From NCBI GenBank assembly GCA_045130665.1, contig JBGUQC010000003.1, positions 124,001-188,000 on the forward strand: a DNA stretch of 64,000 bases. Direction: 5' to 3'. Below the pieces are notes generated by a model that saw nothing but the letters and a program-made list of their open reading frames with translations, made no database searches and had not been told where the DNA came from. Shown here piece by piece: positions 9,201 through 16,411 of the stretch. Each line of letters opens with the position of its first letter. Within the stretch, counting starts at the first letter, position 1. The position numbers and the translations under genes were made by a program. The stretch comes from RGIG8124 sp045130665 (lineage in GTDB: Bacteria > Bacillota > Clostridia > Christensenellales > CAG-917).

Positions 9201-10471
9201 CCTATGGAGATGTGTTTGAATTCTCAACAGTTTCAAAACTTGTTGAACATGTAAACACACTTTCTAACCATCAACAAAAGAAAGAGGAAGAAAAAGTACA
9301 AAGTGCACTTCCATCATTGGATGCAAATGTTATAGATAACATTAATGATGTCGTTCTTGAAAAAGAATTGAAGTCAGTATTACTTACAGGATCCACAGGA
9401 TTCTTGGGCATACACGTTCTCAAGGAATTAATGAATCAACAAATTAAGGTTGTTGCCTTAATTAGAGGTGGAAAGCTTGATCCAAAATCTAGATTACTCG
9501 GATTACTTTCTTACTACTTCGACTCACCATTAATTGAGGAAGTTGATAAGTATGTAACAATAGTTGATGGCGATGTAACAGATGATACATTAGGAGAAAA
9601 ACTTGAGAAGTTAGACTTCGACACAATTATAAATTGTGCAGCAATTGTAAAGCACTTCTCCAATGACGACATTATAGAAAGAGTAAATGTTGGCGGAGTT
9701 AAGAACTTAATAGAGGTTGCAAAGAAGAAAAATGTAAGACTTGTACAAATTTCAACATTGTCTGTTGCAGGTGAGAATATAGATAACAAGTTCCCAGACA
9801 CATTCAAGATGAGTGAGAATATGTTGTCCTTTGGACAAGATATCTCCAACAAGTATGTACACAGTAAGTTCTTTGCAGAGAAGGCAGTGCTTGAGGCATG
9901 CTTAGATGGATTTGATGGAAAGATTATAAGAGTTGGTAACCTTATGAGCAGGGAAAGCGATGGTGAATTCCAAGCTAACTCAATTACTAATGGATTCATG
10001 AGAGATCTAAAGGGCTATGCAACACTTCATAAATTCCCAGTTAACTCTATGGATGTTGAGATAGACTTCTCACCAATTGATGAAGTTGCAAAGACAATCA
10101 TCTTATTAAGTAAGACAAACAAGAAGTTTACAGTCTTCCATTCTGCAAACTCACACAATGTACAAATGGGTGATATTATCTATGTTCTTAACGAACTTGG
10201 ATTTGATATCAAGGTTGTTCCAGATGATGAATTCGTAGAGAGCATGAAAGAGTTTATGAAGGATGAGAGCAAGAGTATGCTTGTTTCCTCATTAATTTCT
10301 TATTCATCCAGTGACTTCCATACACACTCATTTATTCCAAGTAACAATGTCTTCACAAATAAGGCACTATATCACTTAGGATACAAGTGGCCAATTACAG
10401 ACTATAAATATTTAAGAAATGCAATTGAATCCCTAGCAACATTAGGATTCTTTGAAAGGAATGACTTATGA
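3254..10471 (+). CDS. Two-module nonribosomal peptide synthetase with terminal reductase (C-A-T-C-A-T-R)
   Basis: Domains in order by motif: C1 (about 4-400, QHIIFDG at 119-125), A1 (about 425-905, YTSGTTGLPKG, YGPTEGT, YKTGDIVR), T1 (Ser952 in GLTSVSS), C2 (about 998-1400, HHIVCDG at 1120-1126), A2 (about 1413-1915, YTSGSTGKPKG, YGPTETT, YRSGDLAR), T2 (Ser1965 in ELGGTSLS) and a reductase (about 2040-2405, TGSTGFLG at 2045 and YVHSK at 2201-2205). The reductase replaces a thioesterase, so a dipeptide should be released with NAD(P)H as aldehyde or alcohol. An N-terminal C domain suggests an acyl or other starter group on residue 1. The first His of HHxxxDG is Gln in C1, but the catalytic second His and Asp-Gly remain. 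This layout matches the known gut-Clostridia dipeptide-aldehyde/pyrazinone NRPS class. The product itself is not known. Confidence 0.93.
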   Translation: MTYYALSKAEESMYVSSLNGGDAYNLTNLINLGRDYSPNEIENALNQVFEAHPYLWTVLTASDDGVIQKHIEKEKIKLECEEVAEINAKSPPFEMLDKHLYRFKLFKCKGEYTLLFDFQHIIFDGTSTVLFIRDLFKALNGETLEKEAYSGNDFIADEQKVLKSKAYKDAKSYYEKLLSGTEVDSAPIEDKKDGTVSYGTIKRKISITNSEVKSITKKYGLKTSTFFLGSFAYLLSKVNCENEALFLTVNNGRNEKMQETMGYFVKTYPLYLQYKNEDTVESLLKSINEENINNVKNLSYPLTDLVQDLSIAPEVMFAYQGDSFYVAENKGKKYNIDQLDRKDGKEKVTIEVHRDGEEYDIWFEYRADLYEKTTAEHFIKLFERVLKEFTEKKLLSEINLVDKDEQKLLDSFNKTDLSFIGDENRVILDDFADMVKKYPDNLAVVFKDRKYTYKEVDDITTRIANELIKKGAGREKVVSILIHKSEFIVIASLAVQKSGAAYQPLDPSYPKDRLNFMINDSSAIILIRDDDLGDLIDDFKGPVILTSELLSFKDNTPIKTKPGKDDLFIMLYTSGTTGLPKGVMLEHGNLYAFCKHYVKTYELGPTSRVSAYASYGFDADMMDLYPTLVSGGCVYVIPDEMRLNLVELGEYFNKCKITNAFVTTQVGRQFASEVDLKTVKWFLVGGEKLVPISPVSGYNFVNVYGPTEGTVFCTELIVDKEYYRIPIGHTLPDYKSYVLDKNLNRVPTMVSGELYISGPQVGRGYLNREKENKEAFLENPFEKDPKFRKLYKTGDIVRYLPDGKIDFIGRKDGQVKIRGFRVELSEVEKVIREFPGIKDATVKDFTDNAGVKFICAYVVSDKEVDIQALNNFILETKPPYMVPAYTMQLDKIPLNQNQKVNKRALPMPELKVEEKILPRNKDEQDIFDILKEILGHDQFGVTTDVFEAGLTSVSSIRFTIRLSKKFNKSVDNTNLKENPTVASLAAFLVGKEEDKTYELRDEYPLSKTQEGIFVECVSKPNSTVYNIPFLFKLDKKLDLKKLKDAIIKVIDNHEYIKTTLFMNAEGDILCRRVPTETKVSIIKKDVDKSKLVRPFEILDKPLYRIEIYEGKENYLFFDSHHIVCDGTSEAVILSDLSKAYNGEELTKEEFTGFEVALKEKEELATDKLDKAKEYYKSVLMDVDGDYLLKKDLKTKEKSKLASQDFYLDLNIDKLKKYVADNKLTLNSFFNFAFAFTLSKYIYREDSLYTTIYSGRNSSKLANTVSMLVKTLPVYIKYTNDDKVLDKVNEMKALLSGLEENDLYSFADVSKDYDIPMDIMFAYQGDDFIFDNIGGYPVETVVLESETPKSAFGIDVYLEKKGYRAHFEYDESLYNEDTINSFKRLFELVLNEMLVKTSIKDINLLTDEDKKMYEKFNDTFVPVPDCSFNKLVEAQVEKTPNKIAVIGCNREYTYSEFNKAANKVAHQLIDSGVGLGEPVVMIMPRIAEAYVVRQGIIKSGGAFVPIDPKYPDDRVEYIITDSKAKFVVATKAVIEAKKDMLERTKVKPLAIEEILLSKKDTNPNREIPQSSMCYVIYTSGSTGKPKGVMIAHRNLVNYVQDGMNYATGEYRLIKGDVVSCSFASFSFDASLQEECIILTHGYTAVIATEEEIENPLLLAKTLKKYGVNIMFMTPSFVSNLLDIDEFVACLKNFQVLDMGAENVSPELCERIRALGVKAVLNNGYGPTETTITCTMAKLTDKYLTIGKPLGNVKAYLLDKAGHKLPIGAIGDLTLAGEGVGIGYLGLKEKTEAVFINLDGERAYRSGDLARYNAEGNIEYFGRLDNQVKLRGLRVELDEIEKVLNSYPSVTRSIILVKANPVEGDYLAAYFTANEEVDKDDLTQHMAKSLTPYMIPKVMMQLDKFPLTPNGKIDKKALPEPQVATKDRVIKEASTELEKQLLEIYKKALGKSEIGIEDDFFELGGTSLSASKVAMLALNANLPISYGDVFEFSTVSKLVEHVNTLSNHQQKKEEEKVQSALPSLDANVIDNINDVVLEKELKSVLLTGSTGFLGIHVLKELMNQQIKVVALIRGGKLDPKSRLLGLLSYYFDSPLIEEVDKYVTIVDGDVTDDTLGEKLEKLDFDTIINCAAIVKHFSNDDIIERVNVGGVKNLIEVAKKKNVRLVQISTLSVAGENIDNKFPDTFKMSENMLSFGQDISNKYVHSKFFAEKAVLEACLDGFDGKIIRVGNLMSRESDGEFQANSITNGFMRDLKGYATLHKFPVNSMDVEIDFSPIDEVAKTIILLSKTNKKFTVFHSANSHNVQMGDIIYVLNELGFDIKVVPDDEFVESMKEFMKDESKSMLVSSLISYSSSDFHTHSFIPSNNVFTNKALYHLGYKWPITDYKYLRNAIESLATLGFFERNDL

Positions 10472-12240
10472 GCCTAGAGAGAAATGATAAATTAGTTAGA
10501 AGAAAATTCTACCAATATCTATTACCATCTATTTTGATGATATTTGCCATGCAATTTGGTTCACTTTTGGATGGTATTTTAGTAGGTAACTTTATCAACA
10601 ATACAGCACTTAGTGCTGTGTCTCTTGTTATGCCTATTATGTATTTTGTCCAACTCCCTGGATTTGCATTCGGTATAGGTGGCTCAATTCTTGTTGCAAA
10701 TTTACTTGGTAAGAGAGATATTTTAGGTGCAAAGAAGGTATTCTCTATGGCTACTATTATAGGCATGGGATTATCTATTGTATTCTTGTTCTTATCTTTC
10801 TTTGTATCTAAACCAATAGCAGCAGGTTTCTCAACAGATCCAGTTATTATTGAATATGGATACGAGTTTGTATTCATAACAATGGCAACAGACCCAATTA
10901 TAGTATTTGCACTATTAATTGGTTCTTTCATGGCTGTAGATAACAATCCAAAGACATCATCTCTTTTATACATCATTGGTAATGTTACAAAAGTTGTTCT
11001 TGAGATTTTATTCCTTAAAGTCTTTGATTGGGGAATGTGGGGCGCAGCAGCATCTACACCAGCCGGATATTTAATTGGTTGCTTAATTGTTATTGCATAC
11101 ATGAAGAGCAAGAAGAGATTACTATCCTTCACATTCAAGATAAAAGGAACACCTGTAAAGGATTTATTCAAGGCTTCAGCATCTAATGCATTAAACTTAG
11201 CATTAACAGCAATTGAAATGCTTGTTATTAACATTGTTGTATCTAAGACTATCACAGCGGAACTAGATATTATCATATTTGGTCTTGTAACAAATATGGT
11301 ATTTATCTTCGACTTGTTCGCTGGAGGCGTCCAGAACGTTATTCCAACGCTGTGTGGTATTTTCTATGGCGAGAAGGATTACTATTCATTAAAGTCCGTT
11401 ACAAGGCGTATTTATATAATAAATATAGCTGTCACGGCATTCTTTACAGCTTTCATTCTGGCGTTCCCGAATGTGTACGCAATTATCTTCGGATACAACG
11501 ATCCAGCAAACAGCAGTGTAGTTGACTATATGATAAGAATATTCGTTCTTGTATTTATTCCATATGAGATAAACAAGTTCGCAACGAACTACTATACATC
11601 TATAGACAAACCAATCGCATCCGTAATGAATATTATCTTCAAGGATGTAATCATAATATTCCCAGTTGCAATACCTTTGCTTTATGCAATGGGACTCGAG
11701 GGATACGTAATATCTCAAGTTGTAACTCAAACAGCAGCCCTAATCTTCACATATGCGTTCATCTTAATTTATGAAAAGATTAAGAAACAAAAACTTAGCA
11801 TATTCATGATAGACAAAGTGGACTACAAGATGTATGACGTATCTCTTCTTAATGAGCTTGCCAATGCAGCAGAAATTTCAAAGGGCGTTACAGATTTTGC
11901 ACTAGAGAACAACGTTCCAAACAGAGAAAGCCAAATCGTAGGACTTGTTGCAGAAGAGGCAATTTACAATACAGTTACATACGGATACAAAAAGAAATCA
12001 TCTCATAATTACATTGATGTTAATCTAAAGATTAATGAAGACACATTGATTCTAACAATTAGAGATGACGGATTACCTTTTGACCCAACTCATTATGAAT
12101 TTGATAATGATGAACAGTACACAACAGATAGTATTCAATTAATCAAGAATTTAACAGATAAGATGAGTTATGATCGTATCTTAAATTTAAACAATACAGT
12201 TTTCGAACTAAAAATAAAAGGAGCAGAAAATGGAAATTAA
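10468..12240 (+). CDS. MATE-family efflux transporter fused to an RsbW-like HATPase domain
   Basis: A 590-residue protein. Residues 1 to about 440 are a MATE multidrug/oligosaccharide-type exporter with many hydrophobic helices, opening with FYQYLLPSILMIFAMQFGSL and LDGILVGNFI. After a basic loop, residues about 455-590 form a GHKL ATPase of the RsbW/SpoIIAB type: N-box EEAIYN, G1 box RDDGLPFDP and a closing IQLIKNLTDKMSYDR. Ordinary MATE proteins end near 450 residues, so the extra 140 residues are a true in-frame fusion. The gene overlaps the NRPS stop by ATGA and the STAS start by 11 bases. Export of the NRPS product and binding of the STAS protein to the ATPase domain are inferences from context. 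Confidence 0.9.
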   Translation: MSLERNDKLVRRKFYQYLLPSILMIFAMQFGSLLDGILVGNFINNTALSAVSLVMPIMYFVQLPGFAFGIGGSILVANLLGKRDILGAKKVFSMATIIGMGLSIVFLFLSFFVSKPIAAGFSTDPVIIEYGYEFVFITMATDPIIVFALLIGSFMAVDNNPKTSSLLYIIGNVTKVVLEILFLKVFDWGMWGAAASTPAGYLIGCLIVIAYMKSKKRLLSFTFKIKGTPVKDLFKASASNALNLALTAIEMLVINIVVSKTITAELDIIIFGLVTNMVFIFDLFAGGVQNVIPTLCGIFYGEKDYYSLKSVTRRIYIINIAVTAFFTAFILAFPNVYAIIFGYNDPANSSVVDYMIRIFVLVFIPYEINKFATNYYTSIDKPIASVMNIIFKDVIIIFPVAIPLLYAMGLEGYVISQVVTQTAALIFTYAFILIYEKIKKQKLSIFMIDKVDYKMYDVSLLNELANAAEISKGVTDFALENNVPNRESQIVGLVAEEAIYNTVTYGYKKKSSHNYIDVNLKINEDTLILTIRDDGLPFDPTHYEFDNDEQYTTDSIQLIKNLTDKMSYDRILNLNNTVFELKIKGAENGN

Positions 12241-12526
12241 CATTAAACACGAAGAAGCATTAACAATCGAGCTAACCGGTAGATTAGACACAGTCACATC
12301 TACAGAACTTGCAGATGCAATGGCAAAAGAAACAATTACTGAAAAATTAGTAGTAATTGATTTTAAAGCACTTGAATATATCTCATCTGCTGGATTAAGA
12401 GTTCTTTTAGCTTTAAAGAAACAATTCAGCGAAGATAACAAGGAAATGGAAATTCATAATGTCAATGATGTCATTATGGAAGTTTTCAAAGTCACAGGAT
12501 TCATTAACATTTTGACAGTCAAGTAA
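12230..12526 (+). CDS. STAS-domain anti-sigma-factor antagonist (RsbV/SpoIIAA type)
   Basis: This 98-residue single-domain protein starts MEINIKHEEALTIELTGRLD and carries DFKALEYISSAGLRVLL, the STAS loop whose serine (Ser53, by alignment with RsbV) is normally phosphorylated by the partner ATPase and freed by a PP2C phosphatase. It has a good SD (GGAG) inside the end of the MATE-ATPase gene, with an 11-base overlap. Its kinase partner is expected to be the ATPase domain of the preceding protein and its phosphatase the next gene product. No sigma factor gene is in view. Confidence 0.93.
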   Translation: MEINIKHEEALTIELTGRLDTVTSTELADAMAKETITEKLVVIDFKALEYISSAGLRVLLALKKQFSEDNKEMEIHNVNDVIMEVFKVTGFINILTVK

Positions 12527-12527
12527 T

Positions 12528-14663
12528 ATGAAAACATCAATTAGAACAAAAATAATCCTATTAGGTGCCATTCTATCCATACTTGCAATGGGTATTGCTT
12601 TAATGGTGTCTTACTTTTCAAGTAAGTCGGCATTATCCAAACAGTTAGATTTAGCTGTTCAAAACACAATGCAGGATTTACATGACACCTTTTATGATGA
12701 TCTATTTAAGGAAGAATATATTGATGCTACAAAGTCTGTTAAAGAATATGTTCTAGAAAAGTATAACGAAAAGCCAGATTTACCAGCTTTTGAATCGGTA
12801 GAGGAAGAAAAGAAATATCTAACAAGTATATATGCTTTTATGTACTATATTTATCCAGATTTTCAAGGATTCATCATGTATTCTGGTTTGGCTGAGTTTA
12901 CAAAAAAATACATAGCATTAAGATCCGTTTTTCAATCTGAAAAAGTCTTATCTGGGGGAAATACATGTTATATTGCATTTTATGACCAAGAAAGAGAGCG
13001 TTTGGTTTACTTACTAGACTATTCATTTGGAAAACTAGACCTTTTAAATGAAGAAAGATTCCCAGGTTCTTATGAAACCAATATGGCAAAGCCTTCCGAT
13101 GATTATACACAAATTTCAACATATAGTTCAGGCAAAGTGATTACAAAAAGTTTGCCTATTTACGAAATAGAGGATTCTCAACCAGTGGGTGAGCCGATAG
13201 CTTATGTTTTTTTAGAATATGATTATAGTGGTCCACAAGAACAAGTTAACAAATCTACATTAATAAACTTTGCTACCCTTGGTTCAGTTGCTTTAATGCT
13301 CATTATTCTTTATGCCCTAGTTTCTCATTTCTTAATTGTTAGAAACTTAAAGAAATTATCTTTATCTACACTTGCTTTTACAAGAGCTTTAAACAATGGT
13401 GAAGAGATAAAAAGCATTAATCCAAATGTTAAATCAAAAGACGAGCTAGAACTATTATCCAAATCGTTTGTTTCTATGGAAGATGAAATTATTAATTACG
13501 TTGATGTGATTAAGAAAGAAGCGGAAACAAAAGAGAGGATGAATGCAGAGTTAGGTGTTGCAAGTAGAATTCAGTTAGAGGCGCTGCCAAATACTTGTTA
13601 TGATGATAATGTCGTATCTATTAGATCATTTATTCAATCCGCAAAAGAGGTTGGTGGAGACTTCTATGATTATTTCTATCTAGATGGGACACATCTTGCA
13701 TTTATTATTTCAGATGTTACTGGGAAAGGTATCCCTGCTTCATTATTCATGATGAGAGCAAAGGAATTAATTAAGTCTAAGTTATTATCTACAAACGATA
13801 TAGAGCAAGTATGCTTTGATGTTAACAATTTATTGCTTGCTAATAATAAAGAGGCTTTGTTTGTAACATCATTCATTGGAGTTCTTGATTTAGAAAAAGA
13901 GGAGTTATTATTTGTAAATGCAGGTCATGAAAGACCATTCATAATAGCAAATGGTGAAGTAAAGCAATTACAATGCAATGCAAACTTTGTATTAGGTGGC
14001 GTAAATGACTTCAAGTATGTATCTGAAAAGATACCTTTTAGTAAAGATACAACTATATTCCTCCACACAGATGGATTAAACGAATCTATCAATAGTGAGA
14101 GAGAAGAGTTTGGATATTCTAGAATACTTGAGAGTTTACAAAAATCCATAGATTCATCTTTAGATGAAAAAATAGAGATATTGAACAAAGATTTAAGCAC
14201 TTTCTGTGGATTAGTTGAGCCATTTGATGATGAAACATTGTTATTCATTAATACTCCAAATAGATGTATAGATGAAAAATACACAAAGCCAACCTATGAT
14301 ATCATTGGAGAGATAACAAACAAGTTTAATGATAAATTCAGTTTCTTATCCACAAAGGTTAAATCTGAGTTTGGCATTATCTTTGATGAAATACTTAATA
14401 ATGTAGTATCTTATGAAAAACCAGATGAACTTGTTGTAGAGGTAAAAATCAACACAAACAAAGATGACATTATTTTAACAATAACCAGCAATGGCGAAGA
14501 GTTTAATCCACTTGATAAGGCAGACAAGTATTTAACAGAGTATTCAGATGATTTAAAGGTTGGAGGATTTGGATTAACAATTGTCAAAAACCTATCAAAT
14601 AATATACAATATTATAGAAAAAATAAAAAGAATGTCTTAGTCTTAACTAAGCATATAAAATAG
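12528..14663 (+). CDS. Membrane SpoIIE/RsbU-type serine phosphatase with C-terminal HATPase domain
   Basis: A 711-residue sensor phosphatase. One helix (about 8-28) and a second (about 247-268) enclose an extracytoplasmic region of some 215 residues. A HAMP-like linker and coiled coil follow (ELGVASRIQLEALP near 341), then a PP2C domain with VGGDFYDY near 375, DVTGKGIPASLF, NAGHERPF and LHTDGLNE. Residues about 585-711 are a second RsbW-like ATPase with FDEILNNVVSY and GGFGLTIVKNL; the G1 box has Asn for Asp (SNGEEF), so nucleotide binding may be altered. It starts one base after the STAS stop with no SD, suggesting coupled translation. It should dephosphorylate the STAS protein in response to an outside signal. 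Confidence 0.9.
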   Translation: MKTSIRTKIILLGAILSILAMGIALMVSYFSSKSALSKQLDLAVQNTMQDLHDTFYDDLFKEEYIDATKSVKEYVLEKYNEKPDLPAFESVEEEKKYLTSIYAFMYYIYPDFQGFIMYSGLAEFTKKYIALRSVFQSEKVLSGGNTCYIAFYDQERERLVYLLDYSFGKLDLLNEERFPGSYETNMAKPSDDYTQISTYSSGKVITKSLPIYEIEDSQPVGEPIAYVFLEYDYSGPQEQVNKSTLINFATLGSVALMLIILYALVSHFLIVRNLKKLSLSTLAFTRALNNGEEIKSINPNVKSKDELELLSKSFVSMEDEIINYVDVIKKEAETKERMNAELGVASRIQLEALPNTCYDDNVVSIRSFIQSAKEVGGDFYDYFYLDGTHLAFIISDVTGKGIPASLFMMRAKELIKSKLLSTNDIEQVCFDVNNLLLANNKEALFVTSFIGVLDLEKEELLFVNAGHERPFIIANGEVKQLQCNANFVLGGVNDFKYVSEKIPFSKDTTIFLHTDGLNESINSEREEFGYSRILESLQKSIDSSLDEKIEILNKDLSTFCGLVEPFDDETLLFINTPNRCIDEKYTKPTYDIIGEITNKFNDKFSFLSTKVKSEFGIIFDEILNNVVSYEKPDELVVEVKINTNKDDIILTITSNGEEFNPLDKADKYLTEYSDDLKVGGFGLTIVKNLSNNIQYYRKNKKNVLVLTKHIK

Positions 14664-14687
14664 GAGCTAAAAAAGGAGACATAAAAA

Positions 14688-15131
14688 ATGAAAAAAACTT
14701 TAGTAGTATTAGCAGTAGTATTAGTTCTTAGCGTTTTAGCATTATCATTAGTAGCATGTAATGCTAAAATCTATAAGACAGATGACATTAAGGGTAACTT
14801 AGAAAAAGCAGGATATTCTGTAACAGTTTTATCTGCACAAGATTTCGAAACATTATATTCATATTCAGATATTAAACCATCAACATATGAAGGATTTGAC
14901 AAGGCAATACAAGCAACAAAGTCTGAAAATAATGTTGTTAAAGAAGCAATCATCATATTCTTCTTTGATAAAGTAGATAATGCAGACAAGCAAAGCACTG
15001 TTTGTGTAGACTTAGGAAAAGGCGTTAAGAACACAGTTGGAGAAGATGTTGAAGTTAAGATGGGTTCACACAACAACATCATTTATGCTGGAACAGCAAA
15101 CGCAGTATCCGCAATGGGAATTAAGTTTTAA
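14688..15131 (+). CDS. Small lipoprotein of unknown function
   Basis: This 147-residue protein has a lipoprotein signal (KK, hydrophobic stretch, lipobox LVAC with the Cys near residue 24) and a strong SD (AAGGAG). The mature part is about 120 residues, mixed alpha/beta by composition, with no motif I recognise. It follows the phosphatase by 24 bases and precedes a terminator, so it is the last gene of the NRPS island. A role as a surface partner of the phosphatase sensor region is possible but only inferred from position. Confidence 0.8.
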   Translation: MKKTLVVLAVVLVLSVLALSLVACNAKIYKTDDIKGNLEKAGYSVTVLSAQDFETLYSYSDIKPSTYEGFDKAIQATKSENNVVKEAIIIFFFDKVDNADKQSTVCVDLGKGVKNTVGEDVEVKMGSHNNIIYAGTANAVSAMGIKF

Positions 15132-15155
15132 TTAAAACTTTTATTAAAAGAAAAA

Positions 15156-15185
15156 GGCGTGTCTTTTCAGATACGCCCTTTTTTT
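15156..15185. terminator. Bidirectional terminator closing the NRPS island
   Basis: GGCGTGTCT (15156-15164) pairs with AGATACGCC (15169-15177), with one G-T pair, and is followed by C and a T run. An A-rich stretch precedes the stem, so it can also end the convergent nuclease transcript from the minus strand. Confidence 0.85.
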
Positions 15186-15216
15186 ATATTTAAATGAGAA
15201 TTATTATATCCTAAAA

Positions 15217-16296
15217 CTATTTTTTGTTTTTGCCATGTTGGAGATAAAACATTGTTTTTTGATTTTCGATTTCTCTTTTTAATTCTTCCTCAGTTGGGAC
15301 ATATGTTTTATAACTACTAGCAAATAATTGTTCATTTTCATTTAAAACAGAATATTTAGCAATATTTTCATCCGTTTCCTCACATAAAACAATACCTAAA
15401 GTAGGATTGTGGTGTTTTTCTTTTATTAGCTCGTCATACATTCTAACATACATATCCATTTGTCCTACATCTTGATGAGTTATTTTCTTCGTTTTTAAAT
15501 CAACAAGCACAAAACAATTGAGAATATAGTTATAGAAAACCAAATCTATATAGTAGTCTTCTTTTTCAGTATGAATGCGAACCTGCCTTCCAACAAAGGC
15601 ATAGCCTTTTCCCATTTCAAGAAGGAAATTTTGCAAATGGTCTAAAATTGCTTTTTCTAGTCTCTTCTCTTTAAAAGAGTTATCTTCCGGGATATTTAGG
15701 AATTCAAGAATCATTGGGTTTTTAACAAACTCTAATTTTTTCTCTTGCAGAGATTGAGTTTCTTTTAACATTTCTTCTTTTACTAAATCCTTTTTTTGAG
15801 ATAAGAGCATTCTGTGATAATAATCTGAACCTACATTTCTTTGTAAAGTTCGGACAGACCAAAAACCATCAAGTGCTTCTTTTTCATACCAATCCCTTGC
15901 TTCTTTCGAATAAACTTGAAGCAGGACTAGGTAATGAGACCAACTCAAAAAAGATTTTCCAATCGGTGTCTGGAAAATGTTTTTATACATATTGTAAAAA
16001 GTGTAAAAAGAGTACAAATTACTTTTACTGAAACCTTTTCCAAATTCGCCAGTTAGTCTTTGCGATAATTTATTAATTATCTCTTTGCCATAATTTTCGT
16101 TTCTTGAATCTTTTAATTCTTCTTCGGCAATTCTTTTTCCAAGAAGCCAATTTCGTTTAAGCAACAATACATTAACAGATCTATAGGCAGCATCACTAGC
16201 CTGTTGAATTATTTTAGACACATCACTAAAAATATCATCTGTGTTTGTATATTCTATTAAATCTTTTTCTTTTTGTTCTAAGTCTTTTTTATCCAT
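15217..16296 (-). CDS. DUF1016/YhcG-family PDDEXK nuclease
   Basis: A 359-residue protein. The N-terminal half (RNWLLGKRIAEEE, GFSKSNLYSF, SWSHYLVLLQV) is the DUF1016 N-domain, and the C-terminal half has the PDDEXK core as YYIDLVFYN followed by CFVLVDLKTKK, giving the Asp...Asp-x-Lys site. Members are annotated as DNA nucleases, some near restriction or recombination genes; none is nearby here. SD AAGGAAA lies before the ATG on the minus strand. A TGTACA-type palindrome about 65 bases upstream is shared with the Y-family polymerase gene. Its substrate cannot be told from sequence. Confidence 0.88.
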   Translation of the reverse strand: MDKKDLEQKEKDLIEYTNTDDIFSDVSKIIQQASDAAYRSVNVLLLKRNWLLGKRIAEEELKDSRNENYGKEIINKLSQRLTGEFGKGFSKSNLYSFYTFYNMYKNIFQTPIGKSFLSWSHYLVLLQVYSKEARDWYEKEALDGFWSVRTLQRNVGSDYYHRMLLSQKKDLVKEEMLKETQSLQEKKLEFVKNPMILEFLNIPEDNSFKEKRLEKAILDHLQNFLLEMGKGYAFVGRQVRIHTEKEDYYIDLVFYNYILNCFVLVDLKTKKITHQDVGQMDMYVRMYDELIKEKHHNPTLGIVLCEETDENIAKYSVLNENEQLFASSYKTYVPTEEELKREIENQKTMFYLQHGKNKK

Positions 16297-16359
16297 ATTT
16301 ATAATTTCCTTTGAAGTATTCTTTCTACTAATATTTTAGCTCCAATATACAAAAAAGTG

Positions 16360-16377
16360 TGTACACATATATGTACA
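16360..16377. promoter_or_regulatory. TGTACA-type palindrome upstream of the DUF1016 nuclease gene
   Basis: TGTACACATATATGTACA: two self-complementary TGTACA halves around six AT-rich bases. It lies 64 bases before the minus-strand start at 16296. It matches 16 of 18 positions of the site at 36007-36024 before the Y-family polymerase gene, which suggests a shared regulator. Which protein binds is unknown. Confidence 0.5.
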
Positions 16378-16411
16378 TAACAATGAAAGTTTTAAAATAA
16401 TTCGTGATTTT

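Noticed and set aside
10509..11276. Minus-strand frame of 255 codons opposite the MATE gene
   Set aside because: It has no SD or family motif and lies antisense to a well-supported transporter; a shadow of AT-rich membrane codons.
15217..16296. DUF1016 gene as part of a restriction or defence island
   Set aside because: No methylase, helicase, toxin or integrase gene neighbours it; a defence role is possible but unsupported here.
16360..16377. Bacillus-type LexA box
   Set aside because: The CGAAC-N4-GTTCG consensus is absent; only the shared TGTACA-type palindrome is reported, without naming the binder.
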